Positions 1 to 8,720 of a stretch of 33,181 nucleotides of DNA are shown here, one piece after another (the first letter of the stretch is position 1; each line of letters begins with the position of its first letter). The notes below the pieces were generated by a model. That model did not search any database and was not told the origin of the DNA. It saw nothing but the letters and a program-made list of their open reading frames with translations. The stretch spans positions 1 to 33,181 of the forward strand of contig JAZNLO010000013.1 in the NCBI GenBank assembly GCA_045579085.1, given 5' to 3'. The position numbers were made by a program, and so were the translations under genes. This DNA is from RGIG2206 sp045579085. GTDB lineage: Bacteria; Bacillota; Clostridia; Oscillospirales; Acutalibacteraceae.

Positions 1-39
1 ATCAGCAGGTCGGGGGTTCAAGTCCGTCAACCAGCTCCA
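1..39 (+). tRNA. 3' end of a tRNA, probably tRNA-Thr (partial)
   Basis: The window opens inside a tRNA gene. A GGTTCAAGTCC T-loop core is followed by an acceptor 3' strand AACCAGC, a discriminator T and an encoded CCA at 37-39. The strand would pair with a 5' acceptor GCTGGTT, which fits tRNA-Thr in Clostridia, and ATCAG at the left edge would be the 3' anticodon stem. The anticodon lies outside the window, so the amino acid is inferred from the acceptor only. One T-stem pair looks mismatched in my reading. Confidence 0.7.
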
Positions 40-40
40 G

Positions 41-79
41 AAAAATCGCGTTCACGAAAGTGAACGGGATTTTTGTTTT
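41..79 (+). terminator. Rho-independent terminator of the edge tRNA
   Basis: GTTCAC (50-55) and GTGAAC (60-65) pair around a GAAA tetraloop. The stem is extended by AAAAATC (41-47) against GATTTTT (68-74), and further T bases follow. It starts two bases after the tRNA CCA. Confidence 0.85.
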
Positions 80-132
80 TCCACACTACCCTTCCCCGCT
101 TCCTGTAATTTCGACAAAATTTGCGTTGTATC

Positions 133-161
133 TTGAAAATATTTTCCGTATTTGCTATATT
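133..161 (+). promoter_or_regulatory. Sigma-A type promoter of the membrane protein gene
   Basis: TTGAAA (133-138) is followed by a 17-base spacer and TATATT (156-161), with a TGC extended -10 directly upstream. A second TATAAT at 161-166 overlaps it. The start codon at 194 leaves a leader of about 25 bases. Confidence 0.7.
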
Positions 162-193
162 ATAATTATAAACTATTTATTTGGGAGGGCATT

Positions 194-1483
194 ATGAGCA
201 GACAATCTGATATAAAAGCGTTGCGCGAAATGCGTGACACAATCATTGAAACCAAACATATGATTAAAATGTCAGAGAGCGAACTGGAAAAATATGAGGC
301 GTGCGAAAAAGAGTTAACCACCTCAAAGTTTGTTTTCCAACCGCTCCCCACAAACCACGAGGAACAAGCAAGGACTAAGTTCCGCAATGAATGGATTGAG
401 AAATTCTCCGATTCCACTTCTATGCGCAAGCTCGTTATGTGGATTTACACAGCTATTATGATTGTTTTCGGAGTGTTGGTGCTCTTAGATATGTGCTTGG
501 CTAAGGGTTGGTTTTTCAACAACATTGAAGGCGTTAAAGCGTTCTTCAAACAAATAACTACCGGAATATTCTGGCTGCCCTTTCTGGCTCAGGTTATATT
601 TACAATCGCAGCTATCATATTCCCTTGGATTATACTTATGTTTGATATAGACGAAAAATTTCATGCTTTTGGCGTAACGTTAATCGTTTGTGTAGTATCA
701 GGGTTTTTCTTCTGGGCGTACTGCGATTCAATAGGAGAATTCAAAACGTTGTGGATTTACATTATCTTAACTGCACTCGGTTTTGTAAGTCAGGGCGTAG
801 TTAATGTTGTTTACAAAATCCTGAAGAAGATACCTTGTCTTAGCGCTAAACAAAAAGCAATCGTGCAAGAAGAAAAACGTAAAGACACAGAAAACGCTGA
901 GAAAAACATCGAAAAAGAAGAAAAAGACCGCGCCGAATGGCAAGCTTGGTGGGACGTTCACAAGTTTGAACTTGACAAGCAGATGGATATCCATATGGAT
1001 ATGGCAAAATCGGCAATTGCTAAGGCTGAGGAGCTGCAAGCAAAGGTTGAAGAGAGTGATGTGCTCGGTCCAAACGAAAAGGACGTTGCAATTATCGACT
1101 GGCTGCTGTACTTCATTGAGGGTCACCGCGCAGACAGCATAAAGGAAGCTTTACAGCAGTTTGACCTAATGCAGCACAACGAAAAAATGCTTGAAATTGA
1201 GCGTGAGAAATACAATCTGGAAGCTGCTCGTATCCAACAAGAAAGAGAAGACCGAGAAAGAGAGCTGGAAATGCAGCGTTATCACCAGATGCGTATGGAG
1301 GCAGAGGCTCGCAGAACAGCCGATATGCAAACGCAAATCGCTTACAATACCGCAGCGGCAGCCAGAGAAGCAGAAAAGCTTCGCAGAGAAGCCTCAAGCG
1401 TCGCCTCAGCTACTGCCGATTATCAGAACCGTATGCAAAACGAAGCAACCTGGCAGCGTCTTAACGACTATTACAATAATTAG
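194..1483 (+). CDS. Unrecognised four-helix membrane protein with long C-terminal coiled coil
   Basis: I do not recognise this 429-residue protein. The ATG at 194 is chosen because GGGAGG (183-188) precedes it; an in-frame ATG at 152 lies on the promoter. A charged, helical N-terminus (residues 1-50) is followed by four hydrophobic segments at about 80-100, 128-150, 158-176 and 186-208. A soluble tail of about 220 residues follows, very rich in Glu, Lys, Arg and Gln, most strongly heptad-like from about 325 to 410. There is no signal peptide, and the tail is probably cytosolic. It is a single-gene unit with its own promoter and terminator, between a tRNA and a convergent gene pair. A membrane-tethered scaffold is possible, but that is a guess from shape alone. 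Confidence 0.85.
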   Translation: MSRQSDIKALREMRDTIIETKHMIKMSESELEKYEACEKELTTSKFVFQPLPTNHEEQARTKFRNEWIEKFSDSTSMRKLVMWIYTAIMIVFGVLVLLDMCLAKGWFFNNIEGVKAFFKQITTGIFWLPFLAQVIFTIAAIIFPWIILMFDIDEKFHAFGVTLIVCVVSGFFFWAYCDSIGEFKTLWIYIILTALGFVSQGVVNVVYKILKKIPCLSAKQKAIVQEEKRKDTENAEKNIEKEEKDRAEWQAWWDVHKFELDKQMDIHMDMAKSAIAKAEELQAKVEESDVLGPNEKDVAIIDWLLYFIEGHRADSIKEALQQFDLMQHNEKMLEIEREKYNLEAARIQQEREDRERELEMQRYHQMRMEAEARRTADMQTQIAYNTAAAAREAEKLRREASSVASATADYQNRMQNEATWQRLNDYYNN

Positions 1484-1499
1484 TAAAAACAAAAAACCC

Positions 1500-1532
1500 G
1501 ACTGTATGCAATGTGCATACAGTCTTGTTTTT
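1500..1532. terminator. Bidirectional terminator between convergent genes
   Basis: An 11-bp perfect stem, GACTGTATGCA (1500-1510) with TGCATACAGTC (1514-1524), has a three-base loop. TTGTTTTT follows on the plus strand, and on the minus strand the flank reads GGGTTTTTTG. It can stop both the membrane protein gene and the zinc-ribbon gene ending at 1547. Confidence 0.85.
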
Positions 1533-1546
1533 AAATCTAACCTTAA

Positions 1547-1771
1547 TTAAAGCGCTCTCTGCTCATCAAGTGTGATTCGTGTTCCAATAAGCTTATACCT
1601 TGAACGGAACTCTGCATAACGCTCCTTCAGCTCGTCAGGAGTGCCAACGAAGCCACACTTTACGCAATGGTACTTCCCATCGTCATACATATCAACAACA
1701 ACGTCGTTGAGTGTGTCAAAGCAAAACGGGCAACGATACATTATGCCTGTGTCTTTTTTATTTGCAGCCAT
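1547..1771 (-). CDS. Small zinc-ribbon protein
   Basis: A 74-residue protein with two CxxC knuckles: CPFC at about residues 14-17 and CVKC at about 36-39. It should bind one zinc and may touch nucleic acid or act as an adaptor, but the family is not recognised. The start at 1771 is favoured by a good GGAGG seven bases upstream. That makes its first ten codons overlap the last 31 bases of the upstream gene in another frame. A second possible start is the ATG at 1741, which forms TAATG with the upstream stop and would begin directly at MYRCPFC. Either way, translation is probably coupled to the upstream gene. Confidence 0.75.
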   Translation of the reverse strand: MAANKKDTGIMYRCPFCFDTLNDVVVDMYDDGKYHCVKCGFVGTPDELKERYAEFRSRYKLIGTRITLDEQRAL

Positions 1772-3471
1772 GATGCAACCTCCTTATCCTCTGTTGTTAC
1801 ATTATAATTCAACTTCATCACATAGTACGGGCTGAAAAGATGTCCGTCGCTAACTTCGGTGCTTACGGTCTTTTCGTCTGTGCCGAGTTTAAACTCGGTG
1901 GTAATCTGAGGAATTACAGCGGCTACTTCCTTGCCGTTTTCGGTGACTATATTTACGTTGTTATAGGTGTAATCAAGCACCTTTTTGCCGTCTGCGAACA
2001 GCTCTATGTTCTTCATATCCTCTGCATACTCGGTAAAGCCGTAGCAAGCCTTCACATATTCCTGAAGCTCAACAGTAGCTGAAGCATCGTTTGAATCGAA
2101 TATCTTGCGGATAACCTCTATCTTACCGTCAGGCAAGAACTTGTACACTGTCTGGAGCTTGAACTTAAGTCCGTCATCAAACACGATATCAACGGGAGCA
2201 AGCCACATTGTGCTTGAGGTTTCGGTACGCTCAAAGCCTTCTATGCGTGTGTTGTACGCGCACAAATCAAGCGTTTCGCCTGCGTGGGTGAGCTTGAGGG
2301 TTGTTCTTGCGCCGTCTTCATAGTGGTTCTTGTAGCCTGAGCGATACTGTGAATGAATAAGATACGGATATGAGTTCATATGGTATCTGCCGTTTGCAGC
2401 CTCTGGGCCTGTGATAGCATCGTACTTGCCGGCGTAAGGACGAAGGTCTCCGATTGAGCCACCCTGAAATGCGTCAACAAGTGCGCGATAGTTTGTATCA
2501 AATACCCAGTAATATTGCTTGCCTGAATCCATAAGGATATCCTTACCAATGCCAACAGTTTGCTTGCCTATCGGGAAGGTGCGCTTGTACTCCTCAGCAA
2601 ACTCGCTGAAGCTGAGAGCAACTGCCTTACCCTCTTTGCAAAGCTGTGCCATATATTCGAGAGTTTCTCTGTAAAGAGCCTGAGTGATTTCATCAGGGTC
2701 GATGATATTATGGTGATGACTCAGCCAACCTGCACCAACGTGAATCTGATAGTATGAGAAGCCGTCGTTGTAATCTTCCTGAAGTCTGTACTGGTCAACG
2801 AGGTTGAAGTCATAGTCGTGGATTATACCATCATTTGCGAGGCCACGCTGTACGTTTGCGGGATGGCTTGCAAAGAAGTCGTTGCGGCTCTCATAGCCGA
2901 AAACGAGGTCACGCGAAAGATGCGGAACTGCAACTATGCCTGACCAATCCTCCTCGCTGTCTGCAGGACGGACTGACTGTCCCTTAGACGGATACCAAGG
3001 ATTCCAGCTCATACCCTCTGAGAACAGATACCAAGAATTGTTGCAGCCGTGAAAAACCTTAACGCCTTCCTCAAAGCAGCCTGCAACGCAAGCGGTAACC
3101 TCAGGGCAATAGTCCTTTATGATTTCGATAAGGTCTGCGTCCATAACGTAGTTGCCTATAGATTTCGGAGCAACGCCAAAGCATTTGATATAACCGTCGA
3201 TTGCTGCCTTTACAGCCCTCTTTTTATCCTCTTTTGTAAGCAACCATACAAATTGCTCTGTCTGACCTTCAGCCGGGCACAGCCAAATGCCGAGCTCATC
3301 GCCGTAAACATCACGGTCTTCAATGCAACGGTCTATAATTTCTTTATCGTTATACTGGTCGGGTCCGACAAAAATTGTAGCCTGCAGTTTAAGCTCGTGG
3401 CTTATTCTGCGCTGCAAGTCATATGTAGCGAGATTTTTCTTGTCAGGCCTTTGAAAAAGGTTGAAAATCAT
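1741..3471 (-). CDS. Uncharacterised 576-residue protein, possibly carbohydrate-active
   Basis: The product is not firmly recognised. No signal peptide or membrane segment is visible, so it is probably cytosolic. Residues 1 to about 330 have alternating helix/strand character, with a stretch GVAPKSIGNYVMD (about 101-113) reminiscent of polysaccharide-deacetylase or glycosidase barrels, many aromatic residues (NPWYPSKG, GWLSHHH) and acidic residues typical of sugar-binding clefts. From about 380 to the end it looks beta-rich, like an accessory sandwich domain. AAGGAGG sits before the ATG at 3471. The gene is divergent from the ABC operon and followed by the overlapping zinc-ribbon gene. A sugar-processing role is inference; no catalytic residues can be named. 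Confidence 0.8.
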   Translation of the reverse strand: MIFNLFQRPDKKNLATYDLQRRISHELKLQATIFVGPDQYNDKEIIDRCIEDRDVYGDELGIWLCPAEGQTEQFVWLLTKEDKKRAVKAAIDGYIKCFGVAPKSIGNYVMDADLIEIIKDYCPEVTACVAGCFEEGVKVFHGCNNSWYLFSEGMSWNPWYPSKGQSVRPADSEEDWSGIVAVPHLSRDLVFGYESRNDFFASHPANVQRGLANDGIIHDYDFNLVDQYRLQEDYNDGFSYYQIHVGAGWLSHHHNIIDPDEITQALYRETLEYMAQLCKEGKAVALSFSEFAEEYKRTFPIGKQTVGIGKDILMDSGKQYYWVFDTNYRALVDAFQGGSIGDLRPYAGKYDAITGPEAANGRYHMNSYPYLIHSQYRSGYKNHYEDGARTTLKLTHAGETLDLCAYNTRIEGFERTETSSTMWLAPVDIVFDDGLKFKLQTVYKFLPDGKIEVIRKIFDSNDASATVELQEYVKACYGFTEYAEDMKNIELFADGKKVLDYTYNNVNIVTENGKEVAAVIPQITTEFKLGTDEKTVSTEVSDGHLFSPYYVMKLNYNVTTEDKEVASWLQIKKTQA

Positions 3472-3588
3472 TGTTTATCCTCCTTGATTTTACTAACTGA
3501 CACTATATTAACATATTACCTTTGAAAAAGAAACACTTTTTTCCTCACTTTACAAAATATTATTGCTTTTAAGCCTCTTTGCTGGTGA

Positions 3589-3617
3589 TTGACGTAATTA
3601 TCACGGTATGTTATAAT
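3589..3617 (+). promoter_or_regulatory. Promoter of the ABC-DUF1854-ABC operon
   Basis: TTGACG (3589-3594), a 17-base spacer and TATAAT (3612-3617) give a near-consensus housekeeping promoter. The ribosome binding site AAGGAGG (3633-3639) follows, twelve bases before the ATG at 3652. Confidence 0.85.
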
Positions 3618-3651
3618 TTAGTAAATATGAAAAAGGAGGGAAGGTATAGCT

Positions 3652-5943
3652 ATGGCTTGTTCGATTTCTGCAGTTCGCGGCACTGAAAAATACGGAATAA
3701 ATCCTGAATCGGTGCGCTCTTGCTGCCTGACAGACTTAAGCCTTGATTTGCAATACAAGCTATCGTGGCTACTGCTGACTGATGACAGTTTGATACTTCT
3801 CTCCTCAGACAAAGTTCAGCCCTCTATGGATTTTTCGTCGCACACGTTGCCCGATGTAAGTGACGACTGCCATATGAAAGCCTTTCCCCTCAAAAGCTGC
3901 TCTAAGCTCTACTGCGAGCCGATGGTGGCATCGGTGCTTGTTGTGGCAGAAATCGACGGTGTGGCAACTGTTTTGGCGGCATCGTCAAACGCAAACGCTG
4001 AGCAAATACATTCCTTCATTGATGCTTTTAACCAAGCCGCTCAAAGTGGCGCGGAGTCAAATGAAAGTGTGCTGTCTGAAAATATAAGAGAGGCTAAAAA
4101 GCCCGCTATAAATAAAATCAACAAACCGAGTTCAAAGCTTCAGTTAATAAAAAGCAAGGGAAGTATTTTCTTCAGGCTTTTAGGCTTTTTCAAGCCCTAC
4201 AAGCTGCATATGCTCTTTACCGTGCTGTGCTTTGTTGCCACTGGTCTTATCAGCATCATCACCCCCTACCTAAACGGCTCTGTTTTATACGGTGAGGTGC
4301 TTAACGGTGCTCAAATCGGTAAATATGCCGTAACGAATAAGGCGCTGCTTGCGTTGCTTGCTGTTGCGCTTACTATGCTCGGCATCAAGGTGGCAAACCA
4401 AGCTTTCAACTTCTTGCACAGCATTATAGTTGCAAAGTTTGTTCCGTTTGTTATCAGGGATGTTAAGAGCAAGGTTTTCGATTCAATGAGCAAGCTCTCA
4501 ATCAGGTTTTATCAAAACCGAGAGACAGGCACTCTTATGACCAGAGTTATAAACGATGCGCAAGAGGTAACCTATCTATTTATAGACCATTTGCCTGCTG
4601 TGCTTGTTGACCTTGTGACAGTGTCGGCGGCAATGGTGATTATGTTTGTGCTTAACTGGAAGCTTGCCTTACTTGCTATATGCCTTATCCCCGCACCTGC
4701 TGTTGTAACAATGGTTATCATTCCGTTGCTATGGACGGCTCACGGCAGAAAGCACCGAGCGTTACGCAACCTAAACTCACAGATAAATGACAACCTTACA
4801 GGTGCTCGTGTTGTGCGTGCTTTCGGCTCGCAAGAGGGCGAAAAGCAGCGGTTTACGCATGCAAACACCAAAGTGGGCGATAACGAGGTTGAAATCGGCA
4901 CGATTGAATCGAAGCTTCACGCTTTCTACACAGCCGCTAAGGAAATCATCGTTATGGCAATTTATGCCGTTGGCGCATATATGATACTCGGTGGCAACCT
5001 CGATATAGACTACGCTATGCTTATAACCTTTATGGGCTATATCGGTATGCTCACAGGGCCTGTTGATACCATTTCCCGATTTGTCAGACAATGGGTAAGC
5101 TGTATGAACTGTGCGGGCAGAATCTTTGAAATAATCGACGCCGAGCCCGACGTTGTAGATGCTGAAAATCCCGTTCATCTGACCAAAATCAAGGGTGACG
5201 TTGCTTTAGAAGATGTATGTTTTTCATACGAGATGGGCAAAGAGGTGCTTAAAGACGTTTCGCTTTCTGTAAAGTCAGGCGAAATGTTGGGTCTGGTTGG
5301 TCAGTCGGGTGCCGGCAAAAGCACGATACTCAATCTTATATCAAGACTGTATGACGTTGATAAGGGCAGAGTGCTTATTGACGGCATTGACATAAGAGAT
5401 ATCTCCATAAAGGACCTGCACGGTCTGATTTCTATGGTTTCTCAGGAAACCTACATATTTATGGGAACTGTGGCGGAAAACATTGCATACACTCGCCCTA
5501 ATGCGTCACGTGAGGATATCGTTAACGCCGCCGTTGCCGCAGCCGCGCACGACTTTATTATGAAGCTGCCAGACGGGTATGACACTGTTATCGGCTCTAC
5601 AGGGCACGCTCTCTCAGGCGGAGAGCGGCAGAGAATTTCAATCGCAAGAGCCATTTTGGCAGACCCTAAAATTCTCATACTCGATGAGGCAACCGCCTCT
5701 GTGGACACCGAAACGGAGATAAAAATTCAGCTTGCACTGGAAGAGCTAATTAAAGGTCGCACCACAATCGTGGTGGCGCACAGACTGTCAACCCTGCGTG
5801 GTGCAAGTCACATAGCCGTAATCGAAAACGGCAGAATTACTGAACGTGGCTCGCACGAAGAACTAATGAAGCAAAAAGGCACCTATTACCACCTTGCAAC
5901 CATACAAATCAAGGCTCTCTCAAAAGGAGGGATTATCGAATGA
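3652..5943 (+). CDS. ABC exporter (fused membrane and ATPase domains) with N-terminal PH-like extension, DUF1854-associated
   Basis: A 763-residue half-transporter of the ABC exporter (type IV) fold. Residues 20-130 form a soluble domain of unknown function that looks beta-rich and PH-like. A basic linker follows, then a six-helix membrane domain (about 177-480) and an ATPase domain (about 520-755). Walker A is GQSGAGKST (about 549-557), the signature LSGGERQ (about 654-660), Walker B ILILDEA (about 674-680) and the H-loop histidine sits in VVAHRLS (about 707-713). It overlaps the next gene by four bases (ATGA). The third gene of the operon encodes a similar protein, so the two probably form a heterodimer in the plasma membrane. 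The substrate is unknown; the cyanophycin-associated naming used for this gene trio in some databases, from memory, is a hint only. Confidence 0.9.
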   Translation: MACSISAVRGTEKYGINPESVRSCCLTDLSLDLQYKLSWLLLTDDSLILLSSDKVQPSMDFSSHTLPDVSDDCHMKAFPLKSCSKLYCEPMVASVLVVAEIDGVATVLAASSNANAEQIHSFIDAFNQAAQSGAESNESVLSENIREAKKPAINKINKPSSKLQLIKSKGSIFFRLLGFFKPYKLHMLFTVLCFVATGLISIITPYLNGSVLYGEVLNGAQIGKYAVTNKALLALLAVALTMLGIKVANQAFNFLHSIIVAKFVPFVIRDVKSKVFDSMSKLSIRFYQNRETGTLMTRVINDAQEVTYLFIDHLPAVLVDLVTVSAAMVIMFVLNWKLALLAICLIPAPAVVTMVIIPLLWTAHGRKHRALRNLNSQINDNLTGARVVRAFGSQEGEKQRFTHANTKVGDNEVEIGTIESKLHAFYTAAKEIIVMAIYAVGAYMILGGNLDIDYAMLITFMGYIGMLTGPVDTISRFVRQWVSCMNCAGRIFEIIDAEPDVVDAENPVHLTKIKGDVALEDVCFSYEMGKEVLKDVSLSVKSGEMLGLVGQSGAGKSTILNLISRLYDVDKGRVLIDGIDIRDISIKDLHGLISMVSQETYIFMGTVAENIAYTRPNASREDIVNAAVAAAAHDFIMKLPDGYDTVIGSTGHALSGGERQRISIARAILADPKILILDEATASVDTETEIKIQLALEELIKGRTTIVVAHRLSTLRGASHIAVIENGRITERGSHEELMKQKGTYYHLATIQIKALSKGGIIE

Positions 5944-6467
5944 GCAAAACTCAAGACTTCGACATTGTTTCAAATCTGGGACTGAATCTGCTTGACAGTG
6001 AATCCGCTCACTTTGAGCGCACAAGCGGAGGCTTTGCCAGCCTTAAAACCAAAGACAACTTCTACGAGCGCGTAACTCTTTTGCGTGCCTTTCCGCTCAG
6101 CGACCCCGACCAATATATTTCAGTGCGTGAGGCTGATGAGCACAAAAAGGAAATCGGTGTAATAAAAAACATTAACGACCTCTCAAAAGAGGATGCCGAA
6201 ATCGTAAAGGAGCAGCTCGACCTGAGATATTTCACTCCTAAGATTAAAAAGGTGCTAAGTGTAAAAGACAAGCACGGTTTCTCCACCCTTGAGGTAATCA
6301 CAGACAAGGGCAAGTGCAAGTTCACCTTTAGAACAGGCAGCAACTCTGTTGTGGGTCTCTCAGAAAGCAGATTCTTGTTTTACGATATTGACGGCAGCAG
6401 ATATGAATTAGAAGATATTTTTGCTTTATCAAAACGAGAACAGAAAAAGTTAGACCTGTATATTTAA
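5940..6467 (+). CDS. DUF1854 family protein
   Basis: A 175-residue soluble protein matching what I know of the DUF1854 family, which is found next to paired ABC exporters; in some proteobacteria these sit beside cyanophycin genes. Conserved-looking features are the central RAFPLSDPDQYISVR stretch (about 49-63), the YFTPKIKKV segment (about 96-104) and the C-terminal SRFLFYDIDG.RYELEDI run (about 143-160). No signal peptide, membrane segment or catalytic motif is visible. Its start overlaps the first exporter gene (ATGA), and the second exporter starts 19 bases after its stop, so the three are probably made together. A regulatory or assembly partner of the transporter is the likely role, by inference from context. 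Confidence 0.8.
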   Translation: MSKTQDFDIVSNLGLNLLDSESAHFERTSGGFASLKTKDNFYERVTLLRAFPLSDPDQYISVREADEHKKEIGVIKNINDLSKEDAEIVKEQLDLRYFTPKIKKVLSVKDKHGFSTLEVITDKGKCKFTFRTGSNSVVGLSESRFLFYDIDGSRYELEDIFALSKREQKKLDLYI

Positions 6468-6486
6468 ACTTAAACGAGGTTATTGA

Positions 6487-8664
6487 ATGGAGCTTTTAAT
6501 CAAGCTTTCAAGCGACACACTTCGTGCCGCAGAGCTAAAGCACAACGAAAAAATTAAATACTCCTCTTTGACTGACATCTCTGCCAACGGACAATACGTT
6601 GACGGAGCTGTTGTGGTGACCTCAGACCGAATTATTGTAGTTGAAAACACAAAGCTGATTCACAGCTTCCCTCTTGCCGAAATTGAAGCCGTAAAATGCG
6701 ATATGATGGCAAACAACGCCTCGCTTATTGTGCGCATAAACGGCGCAGACGTTTTAGCGTCAAGATTCTCTCTCAGGCACTCTGCCCGTATCGCTGAAAT
6801 TGCAGGCTTGGTTGACGCTTCGATTGCCAATAAGAGAGCAAACGCTAAGTCTGTGGCTAAGGATAAGTACTGCTCGGTTTGCGGTGAGGCGCTTGTTGGC
6901 GAAACCTGTGTTTACTGCTCTAAACGCAAGGTGAGCGTGGAGCGTTTTCTCGATATGTGCAAGCCGTATGTGCTGAAATTAAGTCTTATATCGGCACTCA
7001 TGGTGGTTGTAACGTTATGCGTGCTGTCTAATCAATATCTGCAAAAAAAGTTGCTTGACGATTACCTCAAGCCTGTGTCCGGCAATTTTTCTGATGCGGC
7101 AATGCTTATCGGCGCTATGATAATTGTTACGCTGATTGTTATTTTGGCTCAGGTAACAAAGAAAGTGCTGTGCGTTAAGCTCGGCGCAAAAATGAGCATG
7201 GATATGCGCAAAAAAGTGTTTGATAAAATCCAGTCGCTTTCTATGTCTTATGTTTCAACCGCAAAAATCGGCTCACTTATGAACCGCATAACTGTTGATA
7301 CTGCCGCTATACGCGACTTTATGGACCACTGCTTCGGTAATATAATGTCGCACTTTGTGACAATGGTAGGCGCTTTCCTTTATATGCTCATTTTAAATTG
7401 GAAGCTCGCTTTAATTACAGTGGCTTTCATACCGTTCGTGTTTGTATTCTCAGCGATATTCAACAAGCGCATTATGAGATTGTTTCGCAATCAGTCCAGA
7501 AAGAACGACAAAATCAACAACAGACTGCAAGATGTCATCTCAGGCATAAGAGTGGTTAAATCATTCGGAAGAGAAGAAAGAGAAGCGTCGAAATTTCAGC
7601 ATCTCTCGCATCAGCTTGCCGATATTAACAGCCGTAACGAGATATTTTGGGCGGTGTTTTTCCCGTTCTTGACCTTGCTTATGGGCATAGGCGTGAACTT
7701 CGTCACATTCTTCGGTGGTTGGGACGTTTTGGCAGGCAAAATGACTACAGGTACCCTTGTGCAGTTCACCTCGCTTGCTACTATGCTCTACGCGCCTCTG
7801 CGCTGGATGGCAAACCTGCCAAGAATGATTATGCGTATGCTAAACTCTATAGACAGAATCTACTCGGTTATGGACGAAGTCCCAGAAATCTGCAACAGCG
7901 AGAAGGCTGCTGTGCACACTATCGAGGGTGACATTGAGTTTAAAAACGTAAGCTTTGGATACAACCCCTACGAAACTGTTTTGAAGGATATAAACCTCTC
8001 AGCGAAAAAAGGCGAGATGATTGGACTCGTCGGCGAGTCGGGCGTTGGCAAAAGCTCGATGATAAATCTGCTTATGCGCCTATATGACGTTGATGACGGG
8101 CAGATTCTCATCGACGGCTGTGATATCAGGGATATTGATATAAACAGCTTGCACAGCCAAATCGGTGTTGTGTTGCAGGAAACCTTCCTGTTCTCAGGCT
8201 CGGTTTTGGACAATATCCGATACGCAAAGCCTGATGCAAGCTTAGAGCAAATCATCATGGCAGCTAAGATGGCGAATGCACACGACTTTATCTGCAAGAT
8301 GCCCGACGGCTACAACACCTACATTGGCGAAAACGGATATACCGTATCGGGCGGCGAAAGGCAACGTATTGCTATTGCAAGGGCAATCTTGTCAAACCCA
8401 AGACTGCTCATTCTCGACGAGGCAACAAGTGCGCTCGACAGCGAGAGCGAAGAGTGTGTGCAGCAAGCTATTGAACGTCTGATTGAGGGAAGAACAACCT
8501 TCATAATTGCGCACAGACTGTCAACCCTCAGGAATGCGACAAGAATCGTTGTGCTTGATAAGCACAGCATTGCCGAAGTGGGCACTCACGAAGAGCTGAT
8601 GAAAAAGCGTGGGATTTACTTCAATCTGGTTACGGCTCAGTCTAAGCTACATAGGATAAGATAA
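6487..8664 (+). CDS. ABC exporter (fused) with N-terminal PH-like domain and zinc ribbon, DUF1854-associated
   Basis: A 725-residue partner of the first exporter. Residues 1-115 form a beta-rich, PH-like domain. A zinc ribbon with CSVC (129-132) and CVYC (141-144) comes next, then the membrane domain (about 160-440) and the ATPase domain (about 480-715). Walker A is GESGVGKSS (about 516-524), the signature is VSGGERQ (about 621-627), Walker B is LLILDEA and the H-loop is IIAHRLS. Both ATP sites look intact, so neither partner appears to be a degenerate subunit. The ribbon is absent from the first exporter. The start at 6487 has only a weak ACGAGG ahead of it, and translation may rely on coupling. 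Confidence 0.9.
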   Translation: MELLIKLSSDTLRAAELKHNEKIKYSSLTDISANGQYVDGAVVVTSDRIIVVENTKLIHSFPLAEIEAVKCDMMANNASLIVRINGADVLASRFSLRHSARIAEIAGLVDASIANKRANAKSVAKDKYCSVCGEALVGETCVYCSKRKVSVERFLDMCKPYVLKLSLISALMVVVTLCVLSNQYLQKKLLDDYLKPVSGNFSDAAMLIGAMIIVTLIVILAQVTKKVLCVKLGAKMSMDMRKKVFDKIQSLSMSYVSTAKIGSLMNRITVDTAAIRDFMDHCFGNIMSHFVTMVGAFLYMLILNWKLALITVAFIPFVFVFSAIFNKRIMRLFRNQSRKNDKINNRLQDVISGIRVVKSFGREEREASKFQHLSHQLADINSRNEIFWAVFFPFLTLLMGIGVNFVTFFGGWDVLAGKMTTGTLVQFTSLATMLYAPLRWMANLPRMIMRMLNSIDRIYSVMDEVPEICNSEKAAVHTIEGDIEFKNVSFGYNPYETVLKDINLSAKKGEMIGLVGESGVGKSSMINLLMRLYDVDDGQILIDGCDIRDIDINSLHSQIGVVLQETFLFSGSVLDNIRYAKPDASLEQIIMAAKMANAHDFICKMPDGYNTYIGENGYTVSGGERQRIAIARAILSNPRLLILDEATSALDSESEECVQQAIERLIEGRTTFIIAHRLSTLRNATRIVVLDKHSIAEVGTHEELMKKRGIYFNLVTAQSKLHRIR

Positions 8665-8670
8665 CAACAA

Positions 8671-8704
8671 AAAACTGCTGCTTAAGCTTAAGCAGCAGTT
8701 TTTA
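8671..8704. terminator. Perfect-palindrome bidirectional terminator
   Basis: AAAACTGCTGCTTAAG (8671-8686) is followed with no spacer by its exact reverse complement (8687-8702), a 32-base perfect palindrome ending in a T-run on both strands. It lies between the converging ABC operon and ireB. Confidence 0.9.
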
Positions 8705-8720
8705 TGTTTGCGTTTTAATA

